This document shows positions 5,708 through 7,948 of a DNA stretch of 7,948 nt, in pieces; positions within the stretch are counted from its first letter, which is position 1; the number at the start of each line of letters is the position of its first letter. The translations under genes were made by a program, and so were the position numbers. This stretch comes from JARRQJ01 sp963810615 (GTDB lineage: Bacteria; Pseudomonadota; Gammaproteobacteria; DRLM01): contig CAWEOA010000005.1 of NCBI GenBank assembly GCA_963810615.1, positions 1-7,948 on the forward strand, written 5' to 3'. The notes below the pieces were generated by a model. It did no database searches. It was given only the letters and a program-made list of their open reading frames with translations, and was not told where the DNA came from.

Positions 5708-6382
5708 TCAGATCGATACGAACTGCTTGTCCTTGAGCGAAGCGGCAAATCCGTCGGCTACCTCATGCACCTTGCTCCAGTGCTTCAGGGCCTTCATGTT
5801 GCCGATCCAGCGCCGCACGTTGGGGTAGTCCTGATACGTGCAGTGCACCAGTTCGCCCAACGCCACCATCTCGGCGCCGACATAGTCGGCGAGCGTGAGT
5901 TTGTCGCCGCAGAGAAATTTGCGGCTGGGCCCGATCAAGTCCTTGTCGAGAATGCCGAGCCAGTGCTGGGCCTTCTGCTTACCCCAGGCAATGCTGCCGG
6001 CGTGGGCTTCATCGCTCTGGCGCTTGTGATGAGGAAACACCTGCGGGTAGACCAGACCATAGCCGTGATCCTTGTAGTAGTTGCTGTAAAACCATTCCAT
6101 CGCCTCGTCGACGCGCGCCCGCTCCTTCGGGTCCTTGGGATACGCAGCCGAGCCGGTCTTGCCGGCGAGATAGCGGATGATGGCGCTGCTCTCCGTGAGG
6201 CGAAACCCATCGTCATCCAGCATCGGGACCAGGCAGTTGGGGTTGAGTGCCTTGTACTCGGGTTTGAGGTGCTCGCCAGTCATCAAATCGACGACTTGGT
6301 AGTCGAGAGCGATCCCTTCCTCGGCAGCGAACATCATTATGATGCGGCTGGTGGTCGAGGCGGGGTGGTAATAGAGCTTCAT
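5708..6382 (-). CDS. glutathione S-transferase family protein
   Basis: This 224-residue cytosolic enzyme has an N-terminal thioredoxin-like domain (1-80): MKLYYHPASTTSRI with Ser9/Ser12 as candidate catalytic residues, LNPNCLVPMLDDDGF with the cis-Pro P53, and LTESSAIIRYLA with E64-S65 that bind the glutathione gamma-glutamyl group. The helical C-terminal domain (about 90-215) includes FLCGDKLTLADYVGAEMVALGEL, the usual N-capping region. It looks most like theta-type GSTs that use serine; the class is not certain. The enzyme conjugates or removes glutathione on electrophiles. It is the first gene of the GST-VOC-cupin operon. The ATG has GGAG eight bases upstream, and the promoter probably lies at or just inside the repeat that begins at 6430. 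Confidence 0.93.
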   Translation of the reverse strand: MKLYYHPASTTSRIIMMFAAEEGIALDYQVVDLMTGEHLKPEYKALNPNCLVPMLDDDGFRLTESSAIIRYLAGKTGSAAYPKDPKERARVDEAMEWFYSNYYKDHGYGLVYPQVFPHHKRQSDEAHAGSIAWGKQKAQHWLGILDKDLIGPSRKFLCGDKLTLADYVGAEMVALGELVHCTYQDYPNVRRWIGNMKALKHWSKVHEVADGFAASLKDKQFVSI

Positions 6383-6429
6383 GGCGAATTCTCCAGTGGT
6401 AGACGCAGGCCAGGGTTTAGGCTGGCACC

Positions 6430-6594
6430 ATTCTATACAGTCTCTTATTTTAGAGGAAGGCGGATAAATTCTAATATGCCTGCCTATCGGTGATCGCGTT
6501 TATATCGCTCTCGCGGCTGAGGTCGACCCGGCGCACCCAGGTGCGATTGGCGGCTGGTCATGGCTTAAAGAGATTTTTAAATGCGAGCGACCTG
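6430..6594. repeat. direct repeat copy 1, 165 bp, derived from a RAYT-like gene start
   Basis: This starts at ATTCTATACAGTCTCTTATTTTA and ends at GCGAGCGACCTG. It matches 7573-7742 along its whole length with scattered substitutions and small indels. Inside it GAGGAAGG precedes ATG 6476, which opens M-P-A-Y-R-stop, followed in the same frame by S-R-L-Y. REP-associated tyrosine transposases commonly begin MPxYRR-(x)R, so the TGA looks like a mutated CGA; the rest of that gene is absent. A short stem, CGCACC-CA-GGTGCG (6532-6545), is kept in copy 2 by G.T pairs. On the minus strand the left edge carries a -10-like TATAGA about 50 bp upstream of the GST start. Confidence 0.85.
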
Positions 6595-6678
6595 ATACCA
6601 ACTAGTTATAAGGGCTCTGACCCCTTTAACGGGGGTTGACCCCGGGGTTCATTTTATTATTCTTCGTAGGCGCCTTCG
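6595..6678. other. G/C-block spacer between repeat 1 and the lipoprotein stop
   Basis: This contains CTCTGACCCC (6615-6624), a second TGACCCC (6637-6643), the palindrome ACCCCGGGGT (6639-6648) and GGGG-TTGA-CCCC (6632-6643). It lies just after the lipoprotein gene on the minus strand, so a weak terminator is possible, but no T-run follows on that strand. No gene is seen. Confidence 0.4.
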
Positions 6679-7320
6679 TTATGGTGTCATATGGCTTTGC
6701 CGTAATTTCGTGAGAAGTATTTCAGGGTCGGATGCCGAAATCAGTGGTTTCTGATGGCTTAGTAACCATGATTCAAATTCCTTGGCGATTGCCAAAGATG
6801 CTAATGAGCGTGAATACTCGCCTCCACCCTTCGCCAAATCCGCGCGAATTTTATCGGCGTTGAGTAAAACGAAATTAGCAAATTTTATCTGTCTTTGGCG
6901 TTCATTCATGCTCGTACGATTATCGGGTATCATCTCGACGTGATAACTATTTTTTGAATATTTCAGTACGGCGCCTGTTAATACATCGATTCCGCCTGAA
7001 GTAAGGACGGATGAAATATCAAGTACACTTACCCAATTGAATTCTTTCTCTAGATAGAACTCTTGTGTTCCATAACCTTCTTTTTCAAATTTGATAAGGG
7101 GTCCTTCCCCAATCGCACGTTTAACAGTGGTCGTTAATGGCGTTTTCCCGACGAAGCGCCCCCCAATATATACGCGGACTTGATCAGCATTCGAGCTAAA
7201 GTTGATAACATCCGTGGTGCCAGTGAATAAGGTCGCGCAACCTGGCGTTAACAAAATCGCAGCAATTCCAATTAAAAGTGCGATGCTTGAATGGGGCCTG
7301 GTCAGTATCTTGTTTATCAT
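6679..7320 (-). CDS. PEGA-domain lipoprotein
   Basis: This 213-residue outer-envelope lipoprotein has a signal peptide ending LLTPGC, so C28 is the lipidated residue. The mature part opens CATLFTGTTDVINFSSNAD, then a PEGA-type repeat at about 47-90: VRVYIGGRFVGKTPLTTTVKR, IKFEKEGYGTQEFYLEKE. A hydrophobic segment at about 97-122 (SVLDISSVLTSGGIDVLTGAVLK) is typical of the CATxFNGT lipoproteins. Residues 130-213 form a charged, probably helical tail I do not recognise, with no second domain assigned. The family usually binds peptidoglycan or sits at the cell surface; its role is unknown. GAGAGGGGA seven bases before the ATG is a good ribosome-binding site. The gene is clearly more AT-rich than the GST operon next to it and lies alone between two direct repeats, which points to separate acquisition. 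Confidence 0.85.
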   Translation of the reverse strand: MINKILTRPHSSIALLIGIAAILLTPGCATLFTGTTDVINFSSNADQVRVYIGGRFVGKTPLTTTVKRAIGEGPLIKFEKEGYGTQEFYLEKEFNWVSVLDISSVLTSGGIDVLTGAVLKYSKNSYHVEMIPDNRTSMNERQRQIKFANFVLLNADKIRADLAKGGGEYSRSLASLAIAKEFESWLLSHQKPLISASDPEILLTKLRQSHMTP

Positions 7321-7572
7321 TCTTATCCCCTCTCATGATCGGCATAATCATTATAAAAAAATAAATAGAGTAATTCATGCGCCGCGCAATATGGCGAAAT
7401 AACATTTTATCTTTTTGTCTTCTAGGTCAGTCGCCAAAAAATTATCAGGCTGGGATTGGGCTAACCTGTACTTTCGCTTCAATGAATATTTTTTGGGTAA
7501 AAATAAAAACTGCTGACTCTGCAATCAAATTATTTTCAGGTCAGAGTTTTTGCTCTGACCTGAATTGTTGCT
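7321..7572. other. AT-rich leader and promoter region of the lipoprotein gene
   Basis: No supported gene is present here. The stretch is strongly AT-rich (for example the A-runs near 7353-7365 and 7500) and probably holds the lipoprotein promoter on the minus strand, though no single -35/-10 pair stands out. Its right end is the 12-bp hairpin at 7535-7564. Together with 6595-7320 it forms the unique part between the two repeats. Confidence 0.4.
7535..7564. terminator. 12-bp perfect hairpin next to repeat copy 2
   Basis: TTCAGGTCAGAG pairs perfectly with CTCTGACCTGAA across a TTTTTG loop. It lies 8 bp from the left edge of repeat copy 2. The arm contains CTCTGACC, the same tag seen at 6615-6622 (CTCTGACCCC) and, as GTCTGACCC, at 7929-7937. 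The flanks are AT-rich, so it could end transcripts from either side, but it lacks a clean T-run. It may instead be the REP-type hairpin that goes with the transposase remnant in the repeat. Confidence 0.5.
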
Positions 7573-7742
7573 ATTCTATACAGTCTCTTATTTTATAGGA
7601 AGGCGGATAAATTATAATATGCCCGCATATCGGTGATCGCGTTTATATTCGCTTCTTCTGCGGCCTGAGATCGACCCGGCGTACCCAGGTGTGTTTGGCG
7701 GCGGGTCATGGCTTAATGAGATTTTAAAATGCGAGCGACCTG
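7573..7742. repeat. direct repeat copy 2, 170 bp
   Basis: This is the diverged partner of 6430-6594 in the same orientation, from ATTCTATACAG to GCGAGCGACCTG. The opening is again AGGAAGG, then ATG 7619 and M-P-A-Y-R-TGA. The Pro and Ala codons differ from copy 1 only at silent third positions (CCT/CCC, GCC/GCA). Insertions near 7650-7660 break the frame downstream. On the minus strand the same TATAGA edge faces the lipoprotein gene. The degree of divergence suggests an old duplication or two separate insertions of one repeat family. Confidence 0.85.
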
Positions 7743-7948
7743 TCCCCGTAGTTGTTTTACAAACGCTTTGATAAAGTTTGACGCTATAGCTCCGGCGAGG
7801 TGGGCGGGCCAAAGGCTCAAGAAAAGGTGACAGATTTTTTCCTTGTGGCGTCGAGCCTATAGACCCTAAATTATCCGTGTTCAGCGTTTGTTCTTGTCTA
7901 TTGAATTGGGTCTTTGTGTTTCAATCGAGTCTGACCCTTTTGATTAAA
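7743..7948. other. right end of window, no gene supported
   Basis: I see no credible gene in these 206 bp. AGGCTC (7813-7818) and GAGCCT (7853-7858) are inverted 6-mers around a T-run, and the last bases carry GTCTGACCC followed by a T-run, the same tag found near the repeats. A Met-Ala-Arg-Pro-Pro-Arg reading on the minus strand from 7812 weakly recalls other RAYT starts but does not continue as one. Confidence 0.4.

Noticed and set aside
5687..6493. Long plus-strand open frame of 268 codons
   Set aside because: It is antisense to the GST gene, has no recognisable domain or ribosome-binding site, and the minus-strand frame has clear GST motifs.
7612..7812. Minus-strand 66-codon frame starting MARPPR
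   Set aside because: The first residues recall some RAYT starts, but the following sequence does not match that family and runs antisense through repeat copy 2.
1..7948. CRISPR arrays, tRNA or rRNA genes
   Set aside because: No regularly spaced short repeats, cloverleaf with a CCA-type end, or conserved rRNA segment was found on either strand by eye.

Overview
The window looks like chromosomal DNA from a gammaproteobacterium of moderately high GC. The basis is an FNR-type regulator with its four [4Fe-4S] cysteines at the E. coli positions, an OmpW-type outer-membrane protein, an IS110-type transposase, and glutathione-linked enzymes. No rRNA, tRNA or CRISPR array was seen. The genus cannot be told from the sequence.

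Layout. (1) 37-2206, minus strand: a tight three-gene set, read from the right as a methionine-rich outer-membrane beta-barrel protein, a small c-type cytochrome lipoprotein and a TlpA-like thioredoxin. All three are exported, which suggests a cell-envelope metal/redox module. A 17-bp perfect palindrome at 2282-2298 lies in its promoter region. (2) 2322-2914, plus strand: a decayed IS110-family element. The transposase is frameshifted near its N-terminus, has lost one DEDD aspartate and lacks its C-terminal half. Just upstream is a very regular three-way-junction fold (2357-2425) in the place where IS110 elements encode their bridge RNA. (3) 2957-4758, plus strand: an fnr gene broken by one frameshift, then an ompW gene broken by about four. 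Between them is about 370 bp of non-coding DNA with a REP-like palindrome and a candidate Crp/Fnr-type site. (4) 4846-6382, minus strand: an intact operon of glutathione S-transferase, VOC-family (glyoxalase/dioxygenase fold) protein and cupin. The last two overlap by 4 bp at a TTG start. (5) 6430-7742: two diverged direct copies of a ~165-170 bp repeat bracket ~980 bp of more AT-rich DNA. That segment holds one intact PEGA-domain lipoprotein gene on the minus strand. Each repeat copy has a ribosome-binding-like sequence and the start of an ORF, Met-Pro-Ala-Tyr-Arg-stop, which I read as a remnant of a REP-associated (Y1) transposase gene. The last ~200 bp has no gene I can support.

The left, GST and lipoprotein genes are intact. 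The middle (2.3-4.8 kb) is a patch of decay in which a transposase, an oxygen-sensing regulator and a possible target of that regulator are all broken. The points most worth following are the IS110 leader fold as a fossil bridge RNA, the paired loss of fnr and ompW, the metal/redox triad with its palindrome, and the repeat-bracketed lipoprotein cassette.
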